Made by a program: the position numbers and the translations under genes | The notes under the pieces: generated by a model | The model's input: the letters and a program-made list of their open reading frames with translations, nothing else | Databases searched by the model: none | What the model was told of the DNA's origin: nothing | From: PWPS01 sp964573145 | GTDB taxonomy: Bacteria > Patescibacteriota > Minisyncoccia > Minisyncoccales > PWPS01 | Assembly: GCA_964573145.1 (NCBI GenBank) | Contig: CAZNIM010000007.1 | Span: 1 to 24,101, forward strand | Length of the DNA: 24,101 nt | Reading direction: 5' to 3' | Shown: one piece after another, positions 4,707-11,965 of the stretch | Layout of the letters: the number at the start of each line of letters is the position of its first letter | Position numbering within the stretch: position 1 is the first letter of the stretch

Positions 4707-7418
4707 ATGAATAATTACAATAAGTCTGTAGAAGAGGTAATAGAAGAGTTCTCGTCTTGTGGCGACGGATTGGAGGAATCCGAAGCGAAAAAGAGATTTT
4801 CAAAATACGGCCCTAATAAAATAAATCAAGAAGACTCCAATCATCCGATTTTAATATTTTTAAGTCAGTTTAAAAACGGCTTGGTTTACGTTTTAATTGT
4901 TGCCGCAATAATAGCGGCTATTTTCGGTAAATGGATCGATGTTTACGTAATAGCAGCGATAGTTTTAATAAATTCAATCTTGGGATTTTTTCAAGAATAT
5001 AAAGCGGAAAAAGCGGTTGATGCATTGATGGATATGATCGTTCCGATGGCTAAAGTTTTCAGAGCGGGTGAGCTTATGAAGATTCCGGCTGAAGAGATAG
5101 TTCCCGGGGACGTATTGTTTTTAGAAGAAGGAGACAAGATTCCGGCCGATGTCAGGCTGATAGATGTCAGAAATTTCAGAACAAAAGAAGCTACCCTTAC
5201 CGGAGAAGCCAGTCCGAGAAGAAAAACAACCGAGGCGCTGGAGGGAGATATAGACTTAGGAGACAGAAAAAATATGGCTTGGATGGGGACCTTCGTGGCC
5301 GGAGGAACGGCCAAGGGTTTGGTGGTGGCAACGGGAGATGATACGATCTTCGGAGAGATAGCCAAAGATATAGGAGATATAGAAAAAAGCGGAGGGCACT
5401 TTGAAGAGAAGATTTCGGTTTTGGCAAAGCAGATGGCTCTTTTCGCCTTTACCGGAGCGGGTCTCATCTTTGTCGCTTCGGCGATAAGAAACAAATCTTC
5501 AATAGCTGAGGGGCTGGAATCTTTTGAAGAGCCTCTTTTTGCCGCTATAGCTTCACTGGTTTCCGGTATTCCGGAAGGATTGCCGGCCATAGCGGTAATA
5601 GTCTTAGCCGTGGGAGCGACCAGGATGGCCAACAGGAACGCAATAATAAGAAAATTACCGGCAACCGAAACCTTGGGTGTCGCCGATCATATATTAACCG
5701 ATAAGACGGGAACGATTACTCAAAACACGATGACCGTAAAAAGAGTCGCTCTCGCCAATGACTTGGTTAAAGTTACCGGTGAGGGATGGGATCCGAAGGG
5801 TAAGTTTTATATTGACAACAAAATAATATCTCCACTTGAAAACCCCGATTTGGACAAACTTTTACATATTGCCGAAGTTTGTAATCAGGCCGAACTTTCA
5901 CACAAGAAAAATGCGGTTGACGAATACGAGATAATAGGTGATCCGACGGAAGGAGGACTGGTTGTTTTGGCTGAAAAAGCGGGGCTCAGAAAAGAGGTTG
6001 TTTCTCGTGACGAGCAAAAGTTGGACGACATGCCGTTCAATTCAAAAATAAAGATGCGGGCTTCTTTGGTTAGGATAGGTGATAAAAAGCAGATTTATGC
6101 CGTCGGAGCTCCCGAAAAGATTATAGAAAGCTGTGACTATATTCTTGAAAACGGAGAAAAGGTGGATATGACAACGGAAAAAAGAAAAGAGATGATTAGC
6201 TGTATAGAAGAGATGTCTGAAAAAGCGATGCGGGCTATCGGATTAGCCTACGGAACGGTTGAAAACGGAGATGATAGAATTTCAAAAAAGATGTTGAGCG
6301 GCTTGGTTTTATCCGGAGTAGTGGGGATGATAGATCCTCCCAGGCCGGGAGTTGAAGAGGCAATCAAAAAGGCTTCTTCGGCCGGTGTACGGGTAGTGAT
6401 GGTGACCGGCGATCATAAAAAGACGGCGGCGGCAATAGCCGAAAAGGTGGGAATAGTCGGCAGTAATAAAGATTATCCGGTCGTTATGGACCAGAGTGAC
6501 TTGGAAAAGATATCCGAAGTGGAGTTCAGAGATAAGATAAAAAATGTAAATGTTTTCGCACGACTGACTCCTCATATGAAGTTGAAAATTGCCGAAACTC
6601 TTCAAGAAGAAGGGGCGATAATCGCAATGACCGGTGACGGGGTAAACGATGCTCCGGCGGTAAAGAGAGCCGATATAGGTCTGGCGATGGGCATTATGGG
6701 AACCGACGTGACCAAAGAAGCCGGAGATATAGTATTGGCCGATGACAACTTTGCTTCCATCGTTAATGCCATTGAGGAGGGCAGGACCGTTTTTGAAAAC
6801 ACTCGGAAAGCGAGCTCATCACTAATTACCAGCAATTTCGGAGAGATGGGAACGATAATAACTTCTATAATTTTAGGCTATCCATTGCCATTGCTACCGA
6901 CTCAGATACTTTGGGTCAATCTGGTTACCGACGGAGTTATGGGTATTCCGCTCGCTCTGGAGCCGGCTCATGAAAATATTTTGAACCGACCACCCAGAAA
7001 GAAAGAAGAGAATATATTGACGAAAGAGATAATTCCGTATCTTTTGATTATGACCGTTATAATGGTGGTTACGGCTCTCTTTATCTTTGATCATTTTCTT
7101 TTTCACTCTCTTGAAAAAGCGAGAACGGGAGCCTTCAGCGTGATCGCCTTTACTCAACTTTTCAATGCGATTAATTTACGATCAATTAAAAAGTCGGTCT
7201 TTGAGATAGGATTTTTCTCCAATAGATATATAATTATCGGATTTTTAGCCGGAGTAATTTTACAACTGGTCGTTATCTGGGCTCCATCGATAAGAGATCT
7301 CTTTCATTTCTATTCTCTTTCCGGAGGAGAAGTTTTAATTATAGCGGCGCTGTCCTCCTCGGTATTTGTTGCCGGTGAGATATATAAAAAGATAAGATAT
7401 CGAAACGATGAAGATTAA
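4707..7418 (+). CDS. P-type Ca2+-transporting ATPase (P2A, SERCA-like)
   Basis: Membrane ATP-driven cation pump, most likely exporting Ca2+. The phosphorylation motif DKTGT starts at D332. The actuator loop is TGEA at 165-168 instead of the usual TGES. PEGLP is at 289-293 in M4, and TGDGVNDAP at 642-650 in the P domain. Ca2+-site residues of SERCA are conserved: Glu of PEGLP, Asn and Glu in SNFGEMG (M5), and Asn, Thr, Asp in NLVTDG (M6). Both Ca2+ sites therefore appear present. Length (903 aa) and the N-terminal cation-ATPase domain (SVEEVIEEF, RFSKYGPNKI) fit the family. Na+ or Mn2+ transport cannot be excluded. No terminator is obvious after the stop. Confidence 0.93.
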   Translation: MNNYNKSVEEVIEEFSSCGDGLEESEAKKRFSKYGPNKINQEDSNHPILIFLSQFKNGLVYVLIVAAIIAAIFGKWIDVYVIAAIVLINSILGFFQEYKAEKAVDALMDMIVPMAKVFRAGELMKIPAEEIVPGDVLFLEEGDKIPADVRLIDVRNFRTKEATLTGEASPRRKTTEALEGDIDLGDRKNMAWMGTFVAGGTAKGLVVATGDDTIFGEIAKDIGDIEKSGGHFEEKISVLAKQMALFAFTGAGLIFVASAIRNKSSIAEGLESFEEPLFAAIASLVSGIPEGLPAIAVIVLAVGATRMANRNAIIRKLPATETLGVADHILTDKTGTITQNTMTVKRVALANDLVKVTGEGWDPKGKFYIDNKIISPLENPDLDKLLHIAEVCNQAELSHKKNAVDEYEIIGDPTEGGLVVLAEKAGLRKEVVSRDEQKLDDMPFNSKIKMRASLVRIGDKKQIYAVGAPEKIIESCDYILENGEKVDMTTEKRKEMISCIEEMSEKAMRAIGLAYGTVENGDDRISKKMLSGLVLSGVVGMIDPPRPGVEEAIKKASSAGVRVVMVTGDHKKTAAAIAEKVGIVGSNKDYPVVMDQSDLEKISEVEFRDKIKNVNVFARLTPHMKLKIAETLQEEGAIIAMTGDGVNDAPAVKRADIGLAMGIMGTDVTKEAGDIVLADDNFASIVNAIEEGRTVFENTRKASSSLITSNFGEMGTIITSIILGYPLPLLPTQILWVNLVTDGVMGIPLALEPAHENILNRPPRKKEENILTKEIIPYLLIMTVIMVVTALFIFDHFLFHSLEKARTGAFSVIAFTQLFNAINLRSIKKSVFEIGFFSNRYIIIGFLAGVILQLVVIWAPSIRDLFHFYSLSGGEVLIIAALSSSVFVAGEIYKKIRYRNDED

Positions 7419-7424
7419 AAGGGT

Positions 7425-7454
7425 TGTTTTATTTAATCTGTTATTTGATATAAT
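7425..7454 (+). promoter_or_regulatory. Promoter with extended -10 for the eight-cysteine protein
   Basis: TTGTTT (7425-7430), an 18-nt spacer and TGA-TATAAT (7446-7454), a perfect extended -10. The ATG is 30 nt downstream of the -10, with no Shine-Dalgarno sequence. Confidence 0.75.
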
Positions 7455-7484
7455 TAAACAACTTAAAACAAACTATTTTTTAAG

Positions 7485-8567
7485 ATGACTTTTTCCACTG
7501 AAGACTTAAAATTTAAAAAAATATTTATTTTCGGATTGGTTTTGTTGGTGGTTTTAGCTTTTGTTATTTATGAGGTAAGGAGAGAGAAGGATCACTCCAT
7601 TACCGGTTTCATATACGAAATTGATGAAGAAACTTTTTCAGTCGGCGAAGAAACAATTGATGGAACCTTCAATAATATTGAAGGGATTCGCGGAAGAGCC
7701 GTTGAACTTGAATTTGATGAAGAAACCGAATTTATCAGCTACCAAGGAGAAGAGATTTCCTTTTCCGATCTCGATTTAGGGTACAAGATTGAAGTTGAAA
7801 TAGAAAAAATAACAGAAGATGGAAGACCGGAAAAAGGGCTTGCTCGCAAGGTAAAAATAGTTTTTCCCAGATATTTAGTTGATGTGGATATGGATTTTTA
7901 TGCAAGTGAAAATTTGGGAGTTTCTTTTCAATATCCGGAAGAAGCTTCGGTTGATTATGAAGATGGCAGAATAAAAATAACTTACGTCGGTCCCGAAAGC
8001 CATATGACCGAGATAACCGACGGATTCACTCTCTTTATAGATGCCTATGAAAGCGAGGTAAGTTTAGAAGATGATGCGCAAAGAGAATTTGAAGAGGCAA
8101 CCGAAGTTTTAGAACTGATCAGCCCGCTTGAAGAGACGGGAGTAGCCTATAAGTTCAGTGTTGAAGGCGGCTTGGGGAATGAAATTCTTTATTATGTTTT
8201 CAATCTTGACGGGAAGACCATAGTAACTTCTCAAATGATAAACGATCCCAACCGAGTCGGCTATGAGCAGATGGTGATAAACACCATATTGAGCCTAAAA
8301 CCGGAAAGTGAAACTGATGAGTGTGTAGTAAGTGGGTGTAGTGGAGAAATTTGCTCAAAAGAAGAGGAGGTGAGTACTTGTGAGTATCTACCCGGAATGG
8401 ATTGCATATCTTTAGCCGAATGCGGGGAGATTAACGGAGAATGTGGCTGGATTCTTGACGAGGAGGCGGCCGAATGCTTCATCGCCGTTTTAGAAGAAAA
8501 TCCGGAAGCCGCTGAAACCAGAATAGGATACTTTTTTGAAAAGGCCGAAGAAATAATAAACAATTAA
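7485..8567 (+). CDS. Membrane-anchored protein with C-terminal eight-cysteine cluster
   Basis: A single N-terminal membrane helix (residues about 13-30) precedes an external beta-rich region. Residues about 38-130 resemble a DUF5666-like small beta domain (GFIYEIDEETFSV, DLGYKIEVEIEK, GLARKVKIVFPR). The middle part (about 140-275) has the look of lipoproteins that bind or sense surface components, but I do not recognise it. Residues 280-331 contain exactly eight cysteines in the pattern CxxxxC-SGEIC-STC-MDC-AEC-GEC-AEC with GCSGE and CGW, matching the exported eight-cysteine-cluster domain seen in diverse bacteria. Such cysteines probably form disulfides, implying an oxidising exterior. The 80-aa gene downstream starts 5 nt after the stop. 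Confidence 0.75.
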   Translation: MTFSTEDLKFKKIFIFGLVLLVVLAFVIYEVRREKDHSITGFIYEIDEETFSVGEETIDGTFNNIEGIRGRAVELEFDEETEFISYQGEEISFSDLDLGYKIEVEIEKITEDGRPEKGLARKVKIVFPRYLVDVDMDFYASENLGVSFQYPEEASVDYEDGRIKITYVGPESHMTEITDGFTLFIDAYESEVSLEDDAQREFEEATEVLELISPLEETGVAYKFSVEGGLGNEILYYVFNLDGKTIVTSQMINDPNRVGYEQMVINTILSLKPESETDECVVSGCSGEICSKEEEVSTCEYLPGMDCISLAECGEINGECGWILDEEAAECFIAVLEENPEAAETRIGYFFEKAEEIINN

Positions 8568-8572
8568 ATTAT

Positions 8573-8815
8573 ATGACTGACCAAAAAGAGAACAAAAATG
8601 AAGATATAAAAGAAGAGATTAAAAAGGGAATAATAAGCGAACTCAGAAAAGAAGACGACAGTCCCGGAGGACTTTTTATTCCCGCCGGTGTTTTAGCCGG
8701 TATCGGTTTCGGATTTCTTTTTAACAATCTCCCAGCCGGACTCTTTATCGGACTCGGTTTCGGGTTTGTCGCTTTTGCGATTTACGAAATCTATCGACAA
8801 CACGTAATGGATTAA
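8573..8815 (+). CDS. Small two-helix membrane protein, unknown function
   Basis: The 80-aa product has a charged N-terminal third (MTDQKENKNEDIKEEIKKGI) and then two Gly-rich hydrophobic segments: FIPAGVLAGIGFGFLFNN and AGLFIGLGFGFVAFAIYEIY. The spacing of Gly residues resembles glycine-zipper membrane helices that pack tightly or oligomerise. It ends with a short basic tail. It follows the eight-cysteine protein by 5 nt and is followed by a terminator, so the two form a two-gene unit. Function is unknown. Confidence 0.7.
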   Translation: MTDQKENKNEDIKEEIKKGIISELRKEDDSPGGLFIPAGVLAGIGFGFLFNNLPAGLFIGLGFGFVAFAIYEIYRQHVMD

Positions 8816-8842
8816 TTAAAGAACTCTTGAAAGTTGATGTTG

Positions 8843-8876
8843 AGAATTTTCGGATCGCGAGTTCGAAAATTCTTTT
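8843..8876 (+). terminator. Rho-independent terminator after the 80-aa membrane protein gene
   Basis: A 10-bp perfect stem (AGAATTTTCG, 8843-8852, with CGAAAATTCT, 8864-8873) with an 11-nt loop runs into TTTATTA. The stem is AT-rich, so moderate strength is expected. Confidence 0.65.
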
Positions 8877-8895
8877 ATTAATATTTTTTTTGATG

Positions 8896-8901
8896 TATTA
8901 T
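8896..8901 (+). promoter_or_regulatory. Probable -10 element for lemA
   Basis: TATTAT preceded by TGATG lies between the terminator and lemA, 36 nt before the ATG. The -35 region (TTTTAT near 8873) is weak and overlaps the terminator T-tract. Confidence 0.35.
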
Positions 8902-8937
8902 TAACAAAGAAGTTGTATTAATTAATCGATTAATTTT

Positions 8938-9498
8938 ATGGATCCGATAACTTTTATAATAGGACTTTTTATCTTTATCGTTTTATTTTTCATCTTCACC
9001 TACAATCGCTTGGTGGTTTTGAAAAATAGAGTTAAAGAGGCTTGGTCCGACATAGACGTTCAATTAAAAAGAAGGCATGACCTGATCCCCAATCTGGTTA
9101 ACACGGTAAAGGGATATGCCAAACATGAAAAAGAGATATTCGACAATGTTTCCGAGGCCAGAGAGAGAGCACTTACCGCTACTCAAAAAGGAGACCCCAA
9201 AGAGATTGAAGCGGCCGAAAATCAGTTGAAAGGAGCTTTGAAGTCTCTTTTTGCGGTTTCCGAGAATTATCCGGACCTTAAGGCATCGGAAAACTTTTTG
9301 GAGTTGCAACGGGAAATCAGAGACACTGAAGACAAGGTTCAGGCGGCCAGAAGGTTTTATAACCGAAATGTAAAAGCTTTCAACATTAAAATCCAAAGCA
9401 TACCTTATAATTTGGTAGCTTCGGTTTTGGGATATCAAAAGAAAGATTATTTTCGAGCTGAAGAAGGAGAGCGAAGCAATCCGGAAGTGAGCTTTTAA
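8938..9498 (+). CDS. lemA: LemA family protein
   Basis: LemA proteins have one N-terminal membrane helix and a four-helix domain; their role is poorly defined, often linked to envelope stress. This 186-aa product has the helix at residues about 4-26. The family core is YNRLVVLKNRVKEAWSDIDVQLKRRHDLIPNLVNTVKGYAKHE, given here in two parts: YNRLVVLKNRV and EAWSDIDVQLKRRHDLIPNL. Further signatures are YPDLKASENFLELQREI, DTEDKVQAARRFYN and VLGYQKKDYF. It is immediately upstream of an HtpX-like protease (6-nt gap), a frequent pairing that suggests a shared role in membrane-protein quality control. The start is supported by the position of the helix. Confidence 0.95.
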   Translation: MDPITFIIGLFIFIVLFFIFTYNRLVVLKNRVKEAWSDIDVQLKRRHDLIPNLVNTVKGYAKHEKEIFDNVSEARERALTATQKGDPKEIEAAENQLKGALKSLFAVSENYPDLKASENFLELQREIRDTEDKVQAARRFYNRNVKAFNIKIQSIPYNLVASVLGYQKKDYFRAEEGERSNPEVSF

Positions 9499-9504
9499 GA
9501 AAAG

Positions 9505-10395
9505 ATGGCAACTTTTTACGGAGAAAAAGAGTCTAACATATTAAAAACTTGGCTTTATTTGACCTTGATGTCTCTTTTTGTTGCCGGAGTCGGATGGGCT
9601 GTATCCCAATGGACGGGTGATTATATATTCTTGTGGATTGCGATAATAATCAGCCTCTTTTCCAGTTTTTATTCTTATTTTTTTTCCGACAAATTGGTTT
9701 TACGAATGTCCAACGCCAATCGGATTGAAAAAAGCGATGCCCCCGAGCTTTATAGGATAGTTGAAAATCTCACTGCCGCCGAAGGTATGCCGATGCCCAA
9801 GATATTTATTATTGAAGACGGACAGCCGAATGCTTTTGCTACCGGGAGAAATCCGAAAAACGGGGTGGTGGCGGTGACCCGAGGACTTTTGGAGATGATG
9901 GAGAGATCCGAACTGGAAGCGGTAGTGGCCCATGAATTGTCCCACATTAAAAACAGAGACATTTTACTGCAAACGGTTGTTGTTGTTTTAGCTTCGGTTG
10001 TCGCTTTTTTATCCAGAATTTTTTTGCGTTCGACGATGCTTGGCGGTAGAAGAAGGAGAGAGGGGTCGATAATCACTCTTGTTTTTGCTTTAGTGGTGGC
10101 TATTTTAGCTCCTTTGGTGGCGGCGGTTATCAAATTGGCAATTTCCAGAAAAAGAGAGTATTTGGCGGACTCTTCGGCGGTTTTGATGACCAGACATCCC
10201 GAAGGGTTGGCAAGAGCCTTGCAAAAGATAAAAGACTATCCGAGAACTTTATCGTCCGCCAATGACGCCACCGCTCATCTTTACATAATGAATCCTTTCA
10301 GAAAAGATGATGGTCAAAAATGGATTCATAAACTTTTTGCGACTCATCCACCGCTTGAGGATAGAATATCGAAGTTGAGAGCGGTTGATGTTTAA
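9505..10395 (+). CDS. htpX: HtpX-like M48 zinc metalloprotease
   Basis: Integral-membrane zinc protease that degrades damaged membrane proteins. The zinc site HELSH is at residues 143-147 and the downstream glutamate ligand is E218 in KREYLADSSAVL. Two N-terminal membrane helices (about 15-33 and 39-60) and two more around 157-174 and 189-214 flank the site, as in HtpX. The C-terminal FATHPPLEDRI motif is also typical. At 296 aa the length is normal. The gene follows lemA by 6 nt, and the Glu-Pro repeat protein follows 32 nt after the stop, probably in the same transcript. Confidence 0.95.
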   Translation: MATFYGEKESNILKTWLYLTLMSLFVAGVGWAVSQWTGDYIFLWIAIIISLFSSFYSYFFSDKLVLRMSNANRIEKSDAPELYRIVENLTAAEGMPMPKIFIIEDGQPNAFATGRNPKNGVVAVTRGLLEMMERSELEAVVAHELSHIKNRDILLQTVVVVLASVVAFLSRIFLRSTMLGGRRRREGSIITLVFALVVAILAPLVAAVIKLAISRKREYLADSSAVLMTRHPEGLARALQKIKDYPRTLSSANDATAHLYIMNPFRKDDGQKWIHKLFATHPPLEDRISKLRAVDV

Positions 10396-10427
10396 AAATT
10401 AAATATAAATTTTAATAATAAAAATAT

Positions 10428-11048
10428 ATGACACCTCGAAAAATAGCAGCTCTGAACATAATATTTCTTCTGGCTATTTTAACGATGGTTACTTACGGAT
10501 TCGTTTTTGAGTGCGGAGAGCAGCTCCACCGAATTGAAAACCGATACTTTCAAGAGTATGTAGCTCCTTACATTCCCGAGCCGATTACCGACGACTGCGT
10601 GGAACCCGAGCCGGAACCGGAACCGGAACCCGAGCCCGAGCCCGAGCCCGAGCCGGAGCCCGAGCCCGAAGAATTTTCTCAACAGATAGAACTCAAATTG
10701 GAAGGCGGAGATGATTTTGATTTTCGAGTCGAAGTGGATCCGGAAACGTTTAACATCGAAGGAGGATTTTTTAAAGCGGGTGTTTTGATTGATTTTAATA
10801 TGGAACTGGGTGAAACGGTTTACTCTTCCGGTTTTTCACTTCCCAAAGAGATAGAGTTTAGAATTACGGATAAAACGGAGATAATTACTCTGACGGAAGA
10901 GGGAAGAGAAAAAATGAATCCGATATGGCTTCGCGATTATTTGGAGGACGAGACATCTCCCTCTTACTTAAATGTTAAGGGAGTCTTTGAGCTTGAAGAA
11001 GATGAGGCGATGGTTATGGTTGAGGAAATAGAGGCGATAATACAATAG
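10428..11048 (+). CDS. Membrane-anchored Glu-Pro repeat protein, unknown function
   Basis: The 206-aa product has an N-terminal membrane or signal helix (residues about 6-27, IAALNIIFLLAILTMVTYGF) and then an external region with Cys29 and Cys57. An uninterrupted run of 11 Glu-Pro dipeptides occupies residues 59-80 and would form an extended rigid stalk, lifting the C-terminal domain off the membrane. The C-terminal 125 residues are acidic and beta-rich (FDFRVEVDPETFNIEGGFF, EIEFRITDKTEII, LNVKGVFELEEDEAMV) and match nothing I can name. Context next to lemA-htpX suggests an envelope role. The operon ends at the terminator at 11066-11095. Confidence 0.7.
   Translation: MTPRKIAALNIIFLLAILTMVTYGFVFECGEQLHRIENRYFQEYVAPYIPEPITDDCVEPEPEPEPEPEPEPEPEPEPEPEEFSQQIELKLEGGDDFDFRVEVDPETFNIEGGFFKAGVLIDFNMELGETVYSSGFSLPKEIEFRITDKTEIITLTEEGREKMNPIWLRDYLEDETSPSYLNVKGVFELEEDEAMVMVEEIEAIIQ
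10602..10667 (+). repeat. Hexanucleotide repeat encoding (Glu-Pro)11
   Basis: Eleven tandem six-base units of the form GA(A/G)CC(C/G), all in frame. Synonymous variation between units suggests selection for the peptide rather than recent slippage alone. The GC content is clearly above that of the surroundings. Confidence 0.9.
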
Positions 11049-11065
11049 TCAACTTAACTGAAATA

Positions 11066-11095
11066 AAAAAAGCGGGGTCCTTACGACCCCGTTTT
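11066..11095. terminator. Bidirectional terminator between the Glu-Pro protein and the minus-strand Cys-rich gene
   Basis: A 7-bp stem (CGGGGTC, 11073-11079, with GACCCCG, 11085-11091) is flanked by AAAAAA on the left and TTTT on the right. It can end both converging units, and the U-tract is stronger in the minus direction. Confidence 0.88.
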
Positions 11096-11099
11096 CGAT

Positions 11100-11249
11100 T
11101 TAGAATTCCCGGCTATTAGCTTCTCTTCTTCTCTCGGTAGCGATCTTTTTTTCATTCAAATTGCAGTTTTGACAATTGGCAAAAAGGCAAGATTTAAGGT
11201 AAAGAGGACAGTAGTTTTTAAGATCGAGTCCACCGACGGGAATAGGCAT
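11100..11249 (-). CDS. Cys-rich 49-aa small protein, unknown function
   Basis: The frame begins MPIPVGGLDLKNYCPLYL and ends RREANSREF. Cysteines at 14, 21, 26 and 29 (C-x6-C-x4-C-x2-C) suggest a zinc or iron-sulfur knot, or redox-active thiols. The C-terminal third is basic and helical. The ATG is preceded by AAGGAGGTG, a near-perfect Shine-Dalgarno sequence, unlike nearly all larger genes here. A promoter upstream and a terminator right after the stop complete the unit. It is divergent from a CsoR/CstR-type regulator and thioredoxin genes, which fits a thiol or metal link, though that is inference. I do not recognise the family. Confidence 0.72.
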   Translation of the reverse strand: MPIPVGGLDLKNYCPLYLKSCLFANCQNCNLNEKKIATERRREANSREF

Positions 11250-11255
11250 ACCGGA

Positions 11256-11285
11256 CACCTCCTTTTTATTTTTTTCCGGCAGGTG
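11256..11285 (-). promoter_or_regulatory. Shine-Dalgarno-sequestering leader hairpin of the Cys-rich gene
   Basis: On the minus strand, CACCT at the predicted 5' end (11285-11281) is complementary to AGGTG within the ribosome binding site (11260-11256). Two CCGG tetranucleotides lie beside these segments and could add pairing. The fold would hide the ribosome binding site. Confidence 0.4.
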
Positions 11286-11291
11286 ATTTCA

Positions 11292-11319
11292 ATTATATCC
11301 TTATTATTTTAAAAAGCAA
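11292..11319 (-). promoter_or_regulatory. Promoter of the Cys-rich 49-aa gene
   Basis: On the minus strand, TTGCTT (11319-11314), a 16-nt spacer and a perfect TATAAT (11297-11292). The predicted start near 11285 gives a leader of about 36 nt. It is divergent from the promoter of the regulator gene and only about 10 nt from it. Confidence 0.65.
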
Positions 11320-11327
11320 GGTTAAAT

Positions 11328-11355
11328 TTGACAATCTTTTATTTTTGTATATACT
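11328..11355 (+). promoter_or_regulatory. Promoter of the cstR-like/trxA/trxB/gdhA operon
   Basis: TTGACA (11328-11333), a 16-nt spacer and TATACT (11350-11355). The -10 is overlapped by a palindrome, suggesting repression. Confidence 0.72.
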
Positions 11356-11372
11356 ATACAGGTGTAGGGTAT
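11351..11372 (+). promoter_or_regulatory. Candidate CsoR/CstR operator
   Basis: The imperfect palindrome is ATAC-2-TACA-GG-TGTA-2-GTAT: 8 of 10 positions in each half-site match and the centre is GG. It covers the -10 and the transcription start and lies 17 nt upstream of the regulator's own ATG, the expected place for autorepression. Confidence 0.6.
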
Positions 11373-11388
11373 TAATTAACAAAATAAT

Positions 11389-11631
11389 ATGAAAAAAGAT
11401 GAAAAAGTAATAAATCGTTTAAAGAGAGCCGAAGGGCAAGCGAAGGCGATCAGAAAGATGTATGAAGAAGAAAAAGATTGCCTTCAAATAATTCAACAGA
11501 TCGCAGCGACGAAGTCGGCCCTAAACAAAGTGGCGACCATCCTTTTGGAGAAGGAGCTTCAATCTTGCTACGAAGGACATTCAAAAGAGAGACTGGAGTC
11601 GATATTACAAAATCTAATTAAATTGAATTAA
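11389..11631 (+). CDS. CsoR/RcnR/FrmR-family repressor, CstR-like (two Cys, no Cu-site His)
   Basis: Small all-helical repressor; family members sense Cu(I), Ni(II), formaldehyde or persulfides. The 80-aa product shows RLKRAEGQAKAIRKMYEEEKDC at its start (family block RxxRxxGQ) and KSALNKVATILLEKELQSC later. The sensor positions are Cys31, Glu56 and Cys60. Copper sensors use Cys-His-Cys, so the His is replaced. The persulfide sensor CstR of Staphylococcus keeps two Cys at equivalent places and lacks the His. With thioredoxin genes directly downstream (4-nt gap), a thiol or reactive-sulfur sensor is more likely than a copper sensor. The operator palindrome upstream supports autoregulation. The family is certain; the signal is inferred. 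Confidence 0.88.
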   Translation: MKKDEKVINRLKRAEGQAKAIRKMYEEEKDCLQIIQQIAATKSALNKVATILLEKELQSCYEGHSKERLESILQNLIKLN

Positions 11632-11635
11632 AGTT

Positions 11636-11959
11636 ATGACTAAAGAATTTACGGACAAAAATTTTAAAGACGAAGTTTTGGAAGCCGAAGGACCGGTGTT
11701 GGTTGATTTTTGGGCTGCTTGGTGCGGGCCTTGTAAGATGCTTGCTCCGGTTATAGATAAATTGGCTGAAGACTTCGAAGGGAAGGGAGTGAAGATAGGA
11801 AAGTTGAACGTTGATGAAAATAAAGAAACGGCTTCCGAGTACGGAATAAGCGGAATCCCGACCATTTTGATTTTTAAAGATGGAAAGCCGGTTGAGAAGA
11901 TGGTCGGTGTTCAACCGATTGAAGCTTTCAAGTCGATGATTAATAACCATTTAAACTGA
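11636..11959 (+). CDS. trxA: Thioredoxin
   Basis: Cytosolic disulfide reductase of 107 aa. The active site WCGPC is at residues 29-33 within VDFWAAWCGPCKMLAP. The cis-proline loop GIPTILIFKDGKPVEKMVG is intact. Length and motifs match a canonical Trx1. It starts 4 nt after the regulator gene and is followed after 6 nt by thioredoxin reductase, its reductant, so the operon encodes a complete NADPH-linked thiol reduction chain under a predicted thiol-responsive repressor. Confidence 0.97.
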   Translation: MTKEFTDKNFKDEVLEAEGPVLVDFWAAWCGPCKMLAPVIDKLAEDFEGKGVKIGKLNVDENKETASEYGISGIPTILIFKDGKPVEKMVGVQPIEAFKSMINNHLN

Positions 11960-11965
11960 GATAGT

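Noticed and set aside
4991..5632. 213-aa minus-strand frame inside the Ca2+ ATPase
   Set aside because: The sense strand is a clear P-type ATPase; the antisense frame is compositional and has no promoter or ribosome binding site.
8852..8876. tRNA-like GTTCGAA near 8861
   Set aside because: It is part of the AT-rich terminator stem; no acceptor, anticodon or D-arm can be drawn. No tRNA is seen anywhere in the window.
10602..10667. CRISPR or mobile repeat at the hexanucleotide tract
   Set aside because: Units are contiguous, in frame and encode Glu-Pro; there are no spacers.
11389..11631. Copper sensor CsoR
   Set aside because: The His of the Cys-His-Cys copper site is Glu56, and no copper ATPase or chaperone gene follows.
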